A stretch of 64,000 nt of DNA from Eubacterium sp. GTDB taxonomy: Bacteria; Bacillota; Clostridia; Oscillospirales; Acutalibacteraceae. The position numbers were made by a program, and so were the translations under genes. Under the pieces are notes generated by a model. It ran no database searches. It was given only the letters and a program-made list of their open reading frames with translations, and was not told where the DNA came from. The stretch covers positions 1 through 64,000 of the forward strand of contig JAFUEH010000007.1 in NCBI GenBank assembly GCA_017463985.1, given 5' to 3'. This document shows positions 29,901 to 38,816 of the stretch, piece by piece; position 1 is the first letter of the stretch; the number at the start of each line of letters is the position of its first letter.

Positions 29901-30725
29901 CTTATAACGGCCGACTCTCGACAGATCGTAACGGTGCGCGTCAAAGAACAGTCCGTCAAGGTGCGCCTGCGCTGTCTCCAGCGTCGGCGGCTCGCCCGGG
30001 CGCAGCTTTTTGTAAACCTCCAGCAGCGCCTCCTCCATGTTCTTGGTTGCGTCCTTTTCGATCGTGGCCTCAATTCTTTCGTCCTCGCCAAAGAACTCGC
30101 GGATCTCCTCGTCCGTGCCGAGGCCGAGGGCTCTCAGGAACGTCGTAATGAAGATCTTTCTGTTCTTATCGATTCTGACATAAAACAGGTCGTTGGCGTC
30201 GGTTTCATACTCGAGCCAGGCGCCGCGGTTCGGGATCACCGTGTTGGTGTAAAGCTCTTTACCTGTTTTGTCGTGCTCCATGTGATAGTATACACCGGGA
30301 GATCTGACAAGCTGCGATACAATACATCTTTCTGCACCGTTGATAACAAAGGTGCCTGCGTCGGTCATCAGCGGAAAATCGCCCATGTAGATGGTGTTTT
30401 CCTTCACCTCGCCGGTTTCCTTATTCACCAGGCGGGCTCTGACCTTGAGCGGCTTTGCGTAGGACACGTCACGCGCCTTACACTGGGCAATGGTGTATTT
30501 CGGCTCATCGTCCATGGAATAGTCGATGAAATCCAGCACCAGGTTACCGGTATAATCAGCGATCGAGCCGATGTCGCGGAAAACCTCCTTCAGACCCTCG
30601 TCAAGGAACCACTGGTAAGACTTCTTCTGCACCTCAATCAGGTTCGGCATCTGCATAACCTCATTGATTTTTGCAAAGCTCTTTCGTGTAGTTGTACCAA
30701 CCTGTACATCCTTCACATTCACCAT
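26925..30725 (-). CDS. rpoB: RNA polymerase beta subunit
   Basis: Core polymerase subunit, about 1266 residues. ATG 30725 ([10 protein letters not shown]) is favoured by GGAG upstream; 18 extra in-frame codons exist but lack similarity. The rifampicin region [20 protein letters not shown] / [13 protein letters not shown] is wild-type; catalytic [11 protein letters not shown] and the clamp-binding end [20 protein letters not shown] are normal. The last 75 or so residues form a strongly acidic Asp/Glu tail not present in Bacillus. Unusually, rplJ-rplL do not precede it; the next upstream gene is a surface protein. Confidence 0.98.
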   Translation of the reverse strand: MVNVKDVQVGTTTRKSFAKINEVMQMPNLIEVQKKSYQWFLDEGLKEVFRDIGSIADYTGNLVLDFIDYSMDDEPKYTIAQCKARDVSYAKPLKVRARLVNKETGEVKENTIYMGDFPLMTDAGTFVINGAERCIVSQLVRSPGVYYHMEHDKTGKELYTNTVIPNRGAWLEYETDANDLFYVRIDKNRKIFITTFLRALGLGTDEEIREFFGEDERIEATIEKDATKNMEEALLEVYKKLRPGEPPTLETAQAHLDGLFFDAHRYDLSRVGRYKYNKKLGIADRLNGQILSRPVISPQGEFLADAGEKIDSVKANEIEDAGVMFAYVQLESGREVKIASNGMVNIDKYVTIDKKALAINEKVSYRVLMEILEKCGDDQQAIEEEIRIKHDDLIPNHIIVDDIFATVSYLNNLALGVGRTDDIDHLGNRRIRAVGELLQNQFRIGFTRMERVIRERMTLQAQDDEEAITPQALINIRPVVAAIREFFGSSPLSQFMDQNNPLAELTHKRRLSALGPGGLSRDRAGFEVRDVHYTHYGRMCPIETPEGPNIGLISYLACYSRLNEYGFIEAPYRKIDKKTGVVTDEVVYMTADMEDEFVVAQANEPLDEEGRFANARVTCRYRDEFLTMPPERVDYMDVSPKMVVSVATAMIPFLENDDANRALMGANMQRQAVPLLKTEAPVVGTGMEYKAAYDSGVVVAAKRGGVVVGLDADTVEIKTKTGEIDRYELIKFAGSNQGTCINQRPIVSLHQTVEDGQVIADGPATCNGEISLGKNALIGFMTWEGYNYEDAVLINEKIVRDDVYTSIHIIEHDQEARDTKLGPEEITRDIPNVGEEALKDLDEDGIIRIGAEVHSGDILVGKVTPKGETDLTAEERLLRAIFGEKAREVRDTSLKVPHGEYGIVVDVKVFTRANSDELSPGVNKVVRVYIAQKRKIQAGDKMAGRHGNKGVVSRVLPQEDMPFLPDGRPLDIVLNPLGVPSRMNIGQVLEVHLGYAAMALGWKMMTPVFDGAHEDDIRECLKQADIGYYVDENGNKVYDGKTTLTDGRTGEVFDNRVTVGYMYYLKLHHLVDDKMHARSTGPYSLVTQQPLGGKAQFGGQRFGEMEVWALEAYGAAYTLQEIITVKSDDVVGRVSTYEAIVKGENIPPAGVPEAFKVLFKEFQALGLDTRLYDKNGEEVELKQDLDDDGIPPVSAPADDTGVDEAMTDVDDFGSDTEGYGFVDADEELALSEAGQDFIDDEDDDDGDADFFSNFADAFGSFDDDDE

Positions 30726-30888
30726 AAAGGTATTCACTCCGTTTCGTTTAGATTTGCTAAAATATGAGAATTCGGACAAGCCGCTGCAACCGGCGGCAAA
30801 GCCGTGTATCCGACAGAAAACAATATATTTTTTGATTAGCTTATAATTAATAGAAAAGCTTAAAAAATATAAATTCCCATTTTAAAGT

Positions 30889-30924
30889 AGTATAGAGTAT
30901 AATACTTCGCTCTGTCAAAGTCAA
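30889..30924 (-). promoter_or_regulatory. Two overlapping sigma-A promoters of rpoBC
   Basis: Minus-strand TTGACT, 17 bases, TATACT (30896-30924) and TTGACA, 18 bases, TATACT (30889-30918) overlap, shifted by 6-7 bases. They lie about 165 bases upstream of the rpoB ATG. The rest of the 333-base gap 30726-31058 is AT-rich leader and the terminator at 31009-31050. Confidence 0.7.
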
Positions 30925-31008
30925 GAAAAATTTTATAAAATTTTCAAATTCATTTTCAAAACTTAAAAAGTTTTTTAACTACCCAGCCGTGTGTTTTGCG
31001 TTTTTGGC

Positions 31009-31050
31009 AAAAAAAGAGCGCTGCCGTGTGCCGGAACACACCGCAGCGCC
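31009..31050 (-). terminator. Terminator of the LRR surface protein gene
   Basis: Minus-strand GGCGCTGCGGTGTG, loop TTCCG, GCACACGGCAGCGC, then CTTTTTTT. Strong stem separating the surface protein gene from rpoB. Confidence 0.93.
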
Positions 31051-31058
31051 AAAGGTCA

Positions 31059-33626
31059 TTACGGGTTTTGACATTCCCCTTTTGCATTAAAGCGATAGGT
31101 TTTGCCGCTGATCGTTTTGCTGCCGGTGACCATATCGCCGTTCGGATTCAGATAATACCACTTGCCGGCGTCCTTCAGCCAGCCGGTTTTCATTGCGCCG
31201 CTCGCGTTAAAGTAATACCACTTGCCGCTGATATACTTCCAGCCGGTCGTCATTGCGCCGCTGCCGGTGAAATAATACCAAACGTTCTTGATCTTCAGCC
31301 AGCCGGTGATCATCACGCCCTTGGAATTCAGATAGTACCACTTGCCGTCAACCTTCTGCCAATACTTCAGCATGACGTTATCCTTATACAGATACCACTT
31401 GCCGTCGACCTTGTACCAGCCGTTTTTGCCGACCAGCTTCGGCACCGACTTCGGCGTCCGGCTGAGCTCCTCGCCGCACACGGTACAATAGACAACCTCG
31501 TCATAGCTGCCGGCCTTGCTGTAGGTCGGCTTGACTTCGTTCTCCTTGACAGCCGCACCCGGGGTATGACCGAGCTTCTCGGTTGTCTTAGTCTCCCTGT
31601 TCAGTTCCTCATTGCAAACGGTGCAATAGATCACTTCATCATACGAACCTTCCGCAGTACAAGTAGCAGCGACTTCGTTCTCAACAACGACTTCGCCCGG
31701 GGTATGACCGAGCTTGTCAGTCGTCTTGGTCTCGCGGCTCAGTTCTTCATTGCAAACGGTGCAATAGATCACTTCATCGTAAGAACCTTCCGCAGTACAG
31801 GTTGCCGGTACTTCGTTCTCAATAACGACTTCACCTGCTGTGTGACCAAGCTTGTCAGTCGTCTTGGTCTCCCTGCTCAGTTCCTCGTTGCAAACGGTGC
31901 AATAGATTACTTCATCGTAAGAACCGTTCGCAGTGCAAGTAGCAGCGACTTCGTTCTCAATCACAACTTCGCCCGGGGTATGACCAAGCTTGTCAGTCGT
32001 CTTGGTCTCGCGGCTCAGTTCTTCATTGCAAACGGTGCAATAGATTACTTCATCGTAACTGCCATCCGTTGTGCAAGTAGCAGCCACTTCATTTTCAATG
32101 ACAACTTCGCCCGGGGTATGACCGAGCTTGTCAGTCGTCTTGGTCTCGCGGCTCAGTTCCTCATTGCAAACGGTGCAATAGATTACTTCGTCATAAGAGC
32201 CATCCGTTGTGCAAGTAGCAGCGACTTCATTCTCGATCACAACTTCACCCGGAGTATGACCAAGCTTTTCCGTTGTCTTGGTCTCTCTGCTCAGTTCCTC
32301 ATTGCAAACAGTGCAATAGATTACTTCATCATACGAACCGCCAGCTGTACAAGTAGCAGCGACTTCATTTTCAATAACGACGTCACCTGGGGTGTGACCG
32401 AGCTTCTCTGTCGTTTTGGTCTCTCTGCTCAGTTCCTCGTTACAAACAGTGCAGTAAATTACTTCATCATACGAGCCTCCCGCTGTGCAAGTAGCAGGCT
32501 CTGCATTTTCAATAATCGGTTCACCGGCAGTATGGTCAAGCTTGTCGATCGTCTTGGTCTCTCTGCTCAGTTCTTCATTGCAAACAGTACAATAGATTAC
32601 TTCATCATACGAACCGCCAGCGGTACAAGTGGCCGGCACTTCATTCTCTATCACAACCTCGCCTGCAGTATGGTCAAGCTTGTCGGTCGTCTTTGTCTCA
32701 CGGCTCAGCTCCTCGCCACATTCTGTACAGTAAACCACCTCGTCATAAGAACCGTCAGTCGTACAGGTAGCCGGCACTTCATTTTCGACCACGGCCTCGC
32801 CGGGCGTATGAACATGAGGCTGCTTAAAAATATACGTAACGCTATCCTTAAAGAGTACATCATTGCCGCCCTCGTCGTTCTTGATCGTCACGCGGCTGTT
32901 CCAGGTCTCTTCATAGTCGTCATAGCGCACGGTTTGCAGGCCCGTCACGCTGTCGAACGCAGCCTCGTTAATGAGCGTCAGTGAAGCGGGCAGCGTAATC
33001 TCCTCCAGCGTCGCCGCATAGAAGAACGCACCGTTGTCGATCACGGTCACGCCGTCCGGCACGGTATAGGCGGTGTCAGTTTTTTTAGAGGCATAACGGA
33101 TCAGCTCCGTCATATCCTTATTGTAAAGCACGTTGTCCACGGCGGTAAAATGCGTATTCGCGCTGTCCACGGTGATGGTTTTCAGACGCTCTGAGCCGCT
33201 GAAGGCGTTGGTGCCGATGCTGCTGACGGAGGCCGGCAGGTGCAGCTCCTGCAAGAAGAAGAGGTGGTAAAAGGCATTCATGCCGATCGTTTCCACATCC
33301 TTGCCGAGGTTCAGCTCATCGATCGCGTTGCAGTCATGGAACGCCATGTCGCCGATGGTTTTAATCCCGTCCGAAATCGTCAGCGACACAATTTCGCCAT
33401 GCATAAAGAACGCCGCTCTGCCGATCGCCGTCACCGGATGGCCGTCCAGCTCGTCCGGAACGGTCACGATCGTGCGGTTACCGCTGTAGCCGGTAATCGT
33501 GGCTTCGTCGCCGCTGAGGGTATAGGTATAATCGCCGCTCGTATACGCCAGCGCCTGAAAGCTGACCGAGCATAGTGCAGACAGCACCATGGCGAGCGAC
33601 AGTACAAGACTGATGATCCGTTTCAT
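31059..33626 (-). CDS. Secreted LRR protein with ten 46-residue repeats and wall-binding domain
   Basis: An 855-residue surface protein. Residues 1-27 are a signal peptide. Residues about 35-270 are BspA-like leucine-rich repeats (LRR_5), for example SLTISDGIKTIGDMAFHDC. Residues 273-732 are ten tandem 46-residue units of the type HTPGEVVIENE...YCTVCNEELSRETKT, each with one His and, except in the last, three Cys (C-x11-C-x2-C). Residues 733-855 are about five choline-binding-type repeats (GKWYYLN..G.M.TGW), which hold the protein to the wall. BspA-like LRR proteins often mediate adhesion; the role here is unknown. It has its own promoter and terminator. Confidence 0.92.
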   Translation of the reverse strand: MKRIISLVLSLAMVLSALCSVSFQALAYTSGDYTYTLSGDEATITGYSGNRTIVTVPDELDGHPVTAIGRAAFFMHGEIVSLTISDGIKTIGDMAFHDCNAIDELNLGKDVETIGMNAFYHLFFLQELHLPASVSSIGTNAFSGSERLKTITVDSANTHFTAVDNVLYNKDMTELIRYASKKTDTAYTVPDGVTVIDNGAFFYAATLEEITLPASLTLINEAAFDSVTGLQTVRYDDYEETWNSRVTIKNDEGGNDVLFKDSVTYIFKQPHVHTPGEAVVENEVPATCTTDGSYDEVVYCTECGEELSRETKTTDKLDHTAGEVVIENEVPATCTAGGSYDEVIYCTVCNEELSRETKTIDKLDHTAGEPIIENAEPATCTAGGSYDEVIYCTVCNEELSRETKTTEKLGHTPGDVVIENEVAATCTAGGSYDEVIYCTVCNEELSRETKTTEKLGHTPGEVVIENEVAATCTTDGSYDEVIYCTVCNEELSRETKTTDKLGHTPGEVVIENEVAATCTTDGSYDEVIYCTVCNEELSRETKTTDKLGHTPGEVVIENEVAATCTANGSYDEVIYCTVCNEELSRETKTTDKLGHTAGEVVIENEVPATCTAEGSYDEVIYCTVCNEELSRETKTTDKLGHTPGEVVVENEVAATCTAEGSYDEVIYCTVCNEELNRETKTTEKLGHTPGAAVKENEVKPTYSKAGSYDEVVYCTVCGEELSRTPKSVPKLVGKNGWYKVDGKWYLYKDNVMLKYWQKVDGKWYYLNSKGVMITGWLKIKNVWYYFTGSGAMTTGWKYISGKWYYFNASGAMKTGWLKDAGKWYYLNPNGDMVTGSKTISGKTYRFNAKGECQNP
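31431..32810 (-). repeat. Ten tandem 138-bp repeats within the surface protein gene
   Basis: Ten in-frame units of exactly 138 bp, no indels. Units 5 and 6 encode identical peptides and units 4-9 differ by few residues, whereas unit 10 is most divergent (lacks the first Cys). This gradient points to recent expansion in the middle of the array by unequal recombination. Confidence 0.95.
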
Positions 33627-33673
33627 AAAAACACTCCTTTTTTTGCGTTGGGTTGCGATAAAAGTTCAATTTA

Positions 33674-33702
33674 ATTTTAACATACCGTGCCCCGTTTCGC
33701 AA
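33674..33702 (-). promoter_or_regulatory. Promoter of the LRR surface protein gene
   Basis: Minus-strand TTGCGA, 17-base spacer, TAAAAT, then AAAGGAG before the ATG at 33626. Confidence 0.5.
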
Positions 33703-33745
33703 CAGGAAAATTTTCAAATTCCGTCAAAGGAGCATATAGAATGTA

Positions 33746-33774
33746 TTGAATTTACAGAATTAATCTGTTATAAT
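33746..33774 (+). promoter_or_regulatory. Sigma-A promoter of the SBP-nagB-metG-tatD operon
   Basis: TTGAAT, 17-base spacer, perfect TATAAT, about 50 bases before the ATG at 33826. Confidence 0.7.
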
Positions 33775-33825
33775 ATTTAATCACGAATACAGTTAACACG
33801 GTGTTGAACCGATACGGAGAGCGAT

Positions 33826-35532
33826 ATGAAGTCCATCATCCGGCGCCTGAGCGCGCTGTTACTGGCGGCAGTGCTGACAGCCTCCCTGTTCAGCGGCTGC
33901 TCTGCAAAAGAAAAACGAATCAATTTTATGTACCCCTTCACGGCGGACGTCAACAGCTACGATCCGCAGGTGGCGGCGACGTCTGACGAATTTCTGATTA
34001 TTGAAAATACCTTTGAGGGACTGATCAGGATGCAGGACGATGGTACGGTCGTCAAGGGCTGCGCCGACAGCTGGGACATCAGCGCCGACGGGCTGACCTA
34101 TACGTTCCGTCTGAAGCAGGGGCTCAAATGGAATATCACGACCGACCAATATACGGAGGGCGATCACAAGGGCGAGTACAAGGACAAGCGGCTGCAGCTG
34201 CTTGGCTATGAATTCAATCCGGACATTACGGCGCATGACTTTGTGTTTGCGCTGCAGCGCGCCGTATCGCCGGAGACGCAGTGCCCGATGTTCCCGTCCG
34301 TTGCCGCGATCGAAAACGCGGTGGCGATCAATAACGGTACCGCCTCGCCGGACACACTCGGCGCAGAGGCCACGGACGATTACACGCTGGTCATTCATCT
34401 GGCCGCACCGGACGAAGGCTTTTTACAGACGCTGACGACCGCCGTCGCCATGCCGTGTAACGAAGAATTTTTCCTGGCAACGAAGGGCCGCTACGGGCTG
34501 GAGCTGAAGTACACGCTGTTCAACGGACAGTTTTATGTCAGCCAAATTCTGGACGCCTCGTACCTGCTCAAGCGCAACGAGGAATACAAAGGTGAATTCC
34601 CGACGGTCATCAACCAGCTTTCCCTGCGCATCAGCGCCAACGACGAGGAGACCGGCAGCAAGAGCGTTGCCGGCAGGCTGGAAAGCGGTTCTTATGACGC
34701 CGCCTTTATTACCGGCCAACAAACCGAGCAGCTCGGTCACGACAGCGGTATCGCCTACGTTCCTTACGAGGACACGACCTGGGCGCTGCTGCTCAATACG
34801 GGCAACGAGGTTTTTCAGAATGACGACCTGCGGTATGCCTTCTGCGTCGGGCTGACCAAAACCGACGTAGCGGACAAGGATTATCTGCAAGCGGCGGACA
34901 ACCTGCTGCCGCGCTCCTGCACGGTCGGCGGACAACCGGCGGCGGAGGCGATCGGTCGCACCACGTATACCCCGAACGAGGAAAAAAGCATTACGTACTG
35001 GAAAAGCGGCTTAAAGGCGCTGGGCGTCAGCGACGTCACCGTGACCGTGCTGACCGTGCCGGAGATGGAAATGCCGCTCAAGGAAATGCTGCAGGGCGTG
35101 CAGGCCGGTATCGGCAGCGTGATCAAGGACGATGACGGCAATGCGCTGCACTTTACCCTCAAGGTGGAAACCGCCTCACTCAGCGAGCTGTCATCAGCCG
35201 TAGCGAAGCGTGAATACGACGCGGTGCTGTATCCGTTCAGAAGCAGCTCCACCTCCCCTGTTACGTATTTAAAAGATTTTTGTACGAATAATAAAACCGG
35301 CTTCGACGCCACGGCCGCTGAGGCAGCCCTAACCGAAGCCGAAGGTGCGCAGGACACCGCCGCGCAAACAGACGCGCTGCGCCGCGCAGAGCAGGCCATT
35401 GTAGACAGCTTCTCTGTCTATCCGATGCTGCGCGAAACAAGCTATTACGCCAGCGCAAAGGGCGTCACCGGCATTCAGTTCCACGCCGGCTCCGGACGGG
35501 TGAGCTTTGTGGCGGCAACAAGAGAGGATTAA
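33826..35532 (+). CDS. Oligopeptide-type ABC substrate-binding lipoprotein
   Basis: Family 5 extracellular solute-binding protein, 568 residues. Signal peptide with lipobox L-F-S-G-C near residue 25, then NFMYPFTADVNSYDPQVAAT, the ADSWDISADGLTYTFRLKQGLKW segment seen in part as DGLTYTFRLKQGLKW, and ITAHDFVFALQRAVSP, all hallmarks of OppA/DppA-like proteins. No permease or ATPase gene is adjacent, so it must work with a transporter encoded elsewhere or act as a sensor. It is the first gene of a plus-strand operon; the next gene begins 13 bases later. Confidence 0.93.
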   Translation: MKSIIRRLSALLLAAVLTASLFSGCSAKEKRINFMYPFTADVNSYDPQVAATSDEFLIIENTFEGLIRMQDDGTVVKGCADSWDISADGLTYTFRLKQGLKWNITTDQYTEGDHKGEYKDKRLQLLGYEFNPDITAHDFVFALQRAVSPETQCPMFPSVAAIENAVAINNGTASPDTLGAEATDDYTLVIHLAAPDEGFLQTLTTAVAMPCNEEFFLATKGRYGLELKYTLFNGQFYVSQILDASYLLKRNEEYKGEFPTVINQLSLRISANDEETGSKSVAGRLESGSYDAAFITGQQTEQLGHDSGIAYVPYEDTTWALLLNTGNEVFQNDDLRYAFCVGLTKTDVADKDYLQAADNLLPRSCTVGGQPAAEAIGRTTYTPNEEKSITYWKSGLKALGVSDVTVTVLTVPEMEMPLKEMLQGVQAGIGSVIKDDDGNALHFTLKVETASLSELSSAVAKREYDAVLYPFRSSSTSPVTYLKDFCTNNKTGFDATAAEAALTEAEGAQDTAAQTDALRRAEQAIVDSFSVYPMLRETSYYASAKGVTGIQFHAGSGRVSFVAATRED

Positions 35533-35545
35533 GGGTGAGACAGGT

Positions 35546-36025
35546 ATGGTAAGCACCGACAGCGGTAAACGGAACAGGCGCGCTGTTGCCGTCAGCTGGG
35601 TCTTATGCGTGCTGTGTATGGGGGCGATCTTTTGGTTTTCCTCCCGTACCGCGAGCGAATCCACCGCGCAGAGCGATGTGTTTGTGGAATGGCTGATGAG
35701 CCTTTTCGGTGAGAGTGCGCTGTGGGTATTTATTGTCCGGAAAAGCGCGCACTGTCTGGAATTCACCGGCCTTTCCCTTTTATTCAACACGGCGTGGTAT
35801 TTTACACGCGAAAGGAAATCGGTGCTCCTTGCCGTCGCCTGCACCTCGCTTTATGCCGTTACGGACGAGCTGCATCAGCTGTTTGTGGACGGCCGCTCCT
35901 GTGAGCTGCGGGACTGGGCGATCGACACGCTCGGCGCCGTGCTCGGCGCGCTTGGCTTTTTAGTGCTGCTGGCGCTGACGCAAAAAATCATCCATCATCG
36001 GCAACAAAAGAGGAAAAAGCAATGA
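35546..36025 (+). CDS. VanZ-like membrane protein
   Basis: 159-residue integral membrane protein with about four transmembrane segments. The VanZ features are WFSSRTASEST after the first segment, RKSAHCLEFTGLSLLF and the central TDELHQLFVDGRSCELRDWAIDTLG-type motif, seen here as DELHQLFVDGR. The function of VanZ-family proteins is poorly known; some raise teicoplanin tolerance. ATG 35546 is chosen for its AAGGG and position after the upstream stop. It overlaps nagB by four bases. A second, diverged VanZ-like gene is at 58978-59463. Confidence 0.85.
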   Translation: MVSTDSGKRNRRAVAVSWVLCVLCMGAIFWFSSRTASESTAQSDVFVEWLMSLFGESALWVFIVRKSAHCLEFTGLSLLFNTAWYFTRERKSVLLAVACTSLYAVTDELHQLFVDGRSCELRDWAIDTLGAVLGALGFLVLLALTQKIIHHRQQKRKKQ

Positions 36026-36747
36026 ATGTACTCGTATTTGATACGGAGGAGCAGATCGGCATCGCCGCCGGCTACTATCTGTGCGGTCAGGTGCTGCAAA
36101 AGCCTGATTCCGTACTCGGGCTGGCAACGGGCTCTACGCCGATCAAGGCCTACAACCATATTATTCAGCTATACCGTCAGGGCGCGGTCGATTTTTCAAG
36201 GGTCACGACGTTTAATTTAGACGAATACTGCCGGCTGCCGGTGGACGATCCGAATTCCTACCGTGCCTTCATGCAGGAGCACCTGTTCCGCCACATCAAT
36301 ATTACGGCGGAAAATATTCATTTTCTGGACGGTAACGCGGCGGATCTGCAAAAAGAATGTGCCGCTTACGAGCAGCGCATCCGCGACGCCGGCGGCATTG
36401 ACATCCAGCTGCTGGGCATCGGCTCTAACGGACATATCGCCTTTAACGAGCCGGCAGCGTCCTTCCAGCGCTGGTGCCACGTTGTGCAGCTGAAGGACTC
36501 CACGATTGCCGACAACAGCCGTTTTTTTGACTCGGTGGAAGCGGTGCCGACCAGCGCCGTAACCATGGGGATCGGCTCGATCATGCAGGCAAAGCGGATT
36601 CTGATCATCGCCCTGGGCGAAAAGAAGGCCAAGGCGATCCGCCAGGTCATCAGCGGCGACGTAACGCCCGCCTGTCCTGCCAGCATCCTGCAGTTCCACA
36701 AGGACGTGACGCTGATGCTGGACAAGGGCGCCGCCAGTCTGCTGTAA
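36022..36747 (+). CDS. nagB: Glucosamine-6-phosphate deaminase
   Basis: Converts glucosamine-6-phosphate to fructose-6-phosphate and ammonia, feeding amino sugars into glycolysis. 241 residues. GLATGSTPIKAYNHI (phosphate loop), TFNLDEYCRL with the catalytic Asp, and GIGSNGHIAFNEPA with catalytic His are intact. Its ATG overlaps the VanZ-like stop (ATGA). nagA is not in the window. Together with a sialidase-like protein further along it hints at use of host amino sugars, but the two are 20 kb apart. Confidence 0.96.
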   Translation: MNVLVFDTEEQIGIAAGYYLCGQVLQKPDSVLGLATGSTPIKAYNHIIQLYRQGAVDFSRVTTFNLDEYCRLPVDDPNSYRAFMQEHLFRHINITAENIHFLDGNAADLQKECAAYEQRIRDAGGIDIQLLGIGSNGHIAFNEPAASFQRWCHVVQLKDSTIADNSRFFDSVEAVPTSAVTMGIGSIMQAKRILIIALGEKKAKAIRQVISGDVTPACPASILQFHKDVTLMLDKGAASLL

Positions 36748-36805
36748 GAATAACAGTACAAAAAGTGTGACAATGCAAAAACCAATTTTATTGGAGGAAA
36801 TATCT

Positions 36806-38761
36806 ATGGAAAGAGAAAAGTTTTATATCACCACGGCGATCGCATATACCTCGCGCAAGCCGCACATCGGCAATAGCTACGAGATCGTGCTGACGGACGC
36901 CATCGCGCGCTACAAGCGCCTGCAGGGCTATGATGTATTCATGCTGACCGGCACGGACGAGCACGGCCAAAAAATCGAGGAATACGCCAAGGCTGCCGGC
37001 GTCACACCGAAGCAGTATGTGGACAAGGTCGCCGGCGAAATCCGCGGTATCTGTGACCTGCTCGGCACGAGCTATGATAAATTCATCCGCACCACCGACG
37101 GTTATCACGAAAAAGCTGTACAGAAGATCTTTAAGAAGCTGTACGATCAGGGCGATATTTACAAGGGCGAGTACGAGGGCATGTACTGTACGCCGTGCGA
37201 GAGCTTTTGGACCGAGAGCCAGCTCGTGGACGGCAAGTGTCCCGACTGCGGCCGCGAGGTCAAGCCGGCGAAGGAGGAGGCCTATTTCCTGCGCCTGTCG
37301 AAGTATCAGAAGCAGCTGGAGGCATTTATTGAGCAGAACGAAAACTTCATCTATCCCGAAGCGCGCAAAAAGGAAATGCTCAACAACTTCATCAAGCCCG
37401 GTCTGCAGGATCTTTGCGTGAGCCGTACCTCCTTTAAGTGGGGCATTCCGGTCACCTTTGACGACAAGCACGTGATCTATGTCTGGATCGACGCGCTGTC
37501 CAACTATATCACAGCGCTGGGCTACGATACAGAAAACCCGGGCGAGCTGTACAAAAAATACTGGCCGGCCGACGTGCATATCATCGGCAAGGACATTGTC
37601 CGCTTCCACACGATCTACTGGCCGATCATGCTCATGGCGCTCGGTGAGCCGCTGCCAAAGCAGGTATTCGGTCATCCGTGGCTGCTGTTCGGTGAGGACA
37701 AGATGAGCAAGAGCCGCGGCAACGTGATCTACGCAGACGATTTAGTATCGCTGCTCGGCGTGGACGCCGTGCGGTATTACCTCCTGTCAGAAATGCCTTA
37801 TGCCAGCGACGGCTCAATCACCTACGAGACGATCATTGAGCGCTTCAATTCCGACCTCGCCAACACCTTTGGCAATCTGGTCAACCGCACGATCGCGATG
37901 CAGAACAAGTATTTTGACGGCGTAGTGCAGCCGCCGATCGCCGCGGAGCCGGTCGACGAGGAGCTGATGGGCTTTGCGCTCGACACCGTAGAGAAGGTCG
38001 AGGAATGCTTTAAGACCTACCGCGTGGCGGACGCGATCGAAGCTGTGCTGAACCTTGCGAAGCGCTCGAATAAGTATATTGACGAAACCATGCCATGGGC
38101 GCTGGCAAAGGACGAGGCCAAGCGCGAACGGCTCGGCACGGTGCTGTATAATCTCCTGGAGGCGATCCGCTACATTGCGGTACTGCTCTCCCCGTTCATG
38201 CCGTTGACGAGCGAAAAGATCTTTGAACAGATGCACTGCGACGTGAAGTCTTACGACTCTTTGAATGCCTTCGGCGCACTGCCGGACGGCATCACCGTGG
38301 GCAAGGCGGAGCCGCTCTTCCAGCGTATTGATACGGAAAAAATGCTGGCAGACATCGCCGCCAAGCAAGAGGCAGCCACCAAGGAAGCAGCCGCCGCAAA
38401 GCCGCAGGACGGCGCAGAGGAAGCGGAGGAAGCCGCACCGGCGGAGATCAGCATTGACGATTTCTTTAAATGTGACCTGCGCGTGGCGGAGATCCTTGCC
38501 TGCGAAAAGGTGAAGAAATCCAAAAAGCTGCTGAAGCTGCAGCTCAATGACGGCTCCGGCAAGACCAGACAGATCGTGTCCGGTATCGCCAAGTGGTATG
38601 AGCCGGAGGACCTGATCGGCAAGCGCGCGATCATTGTGACGAACCTCAAGCCGGTGAAGCTCTGCGGCGAAATCAGCGAGGGTATGCTCCTCTCCGGTGA
38701 AAAGGGCGACGACGTGCGCGTTACCTTCGTCGACATGGAGCCGGGCGCAAAAATCTGCTAA
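36806..38761 (+). CDS. metG: Methionyl-tRNA synthetase
   Basis: Charges tRNA-Met. About 651 residues from ATG 36806, which has GGAGG 8 bases upstream. Class I signature PHIGN (HIGH) at residue 19, zinc knuckle Cys128/131/145/148, KMSKS in GEDKMSKSRGN and the C-terminal tRNA-binding EMAP/Trbp111 domain (about residues 545-651, ISIDDFFKCDLRVAEILACE). An Ala/Glu-rich linker precedes the C-terminal domain. It is followed by tatD, the conserved Firmicutes order. Confidence 0.97.
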   Translation: MEREKFYITTAIAYTSRKPHIGNSYEIVLTDAIARYKRLQGYDVFMLTGTDEHGQKIEEYAKAAGVTPKQYVDKVAGEIRGICDLLGTSYDKFIRTTDGYHEKAVQKIFKKLYDQGDIYKGEYEGMYCTPCESFWTESQLVDGKCPDCGREVKPAKEEAYFLRLSKYQKQLEAFIEQNENFIYPEARKKEMLNNFIKPGLQDLCVSRTSFKWGIPVTFDDKHVIYVWIDALSNYITALGYDTENPGELYKKYWPADVHIIGKDIVRFHTIYWPIMLMALGEPLPKQVFGHPWLLFGEDKMSKSRGNVIYADDLVSLLGVDAVRYYLLSEMPYASDGSITYETIIERFNSDLANTFGNLVNRTIAMQNKYFDGVVQPPIAAEPVDEELMGFALDTVEKVEECFKTYRVADAIEAVLNLAKRSNKYIDETMPWALAKDEAKRERLGTVLYNLLEAIRYIAVLLSPFMPLTSEKIFEQMHCDVKSYDSLNAFGALPDGITVGKAEPLFQRIDTEKMLADIAAKQEAATKEAAAAKPQDGAEEAEEAAPAEISIDDFFKCDLRVAEILACEKVKKSKKLLKLQLNDGSGKTRQIVSGIAKWYEPEDLIGKRAIIVTNLKPVKLCGEISEGMLLSGEKGDDVRVTFVDMEPGAKIC

Positions 38762-38776
38762 TCGACACATACAGAC

Positions 38777-38795
38777 GGGCGGCCACCGGTCGCCC
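38777..38795. repeat. Short GC-rich intergenic palindrome
   Basis: GGGCGGCCACCGGTCGCCC followed by CTGCA, between metG and tatD. It resembles the dispersed GGGCG...CGCCCCT palindromes common in intergenic DNA of gut Clostridia; no T-tract, so not a terminator. Dispersed-repeat status is from memory, not verified. Confidence 0.45.
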
Positions 38796-38816
38796 CTGCA
38801 CTTTTTAAGGAACAAC

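Noticed and set aside
30996-32984. Long plus-strand frame of 662 codons antisense to the LRR surface protein
   Set aside because: It mirrors the 138-bp repeat array of the minus-strand gene and has no SD or family similarity; the minus-strand gene has signal peptide, LRR and wall-binding domains.
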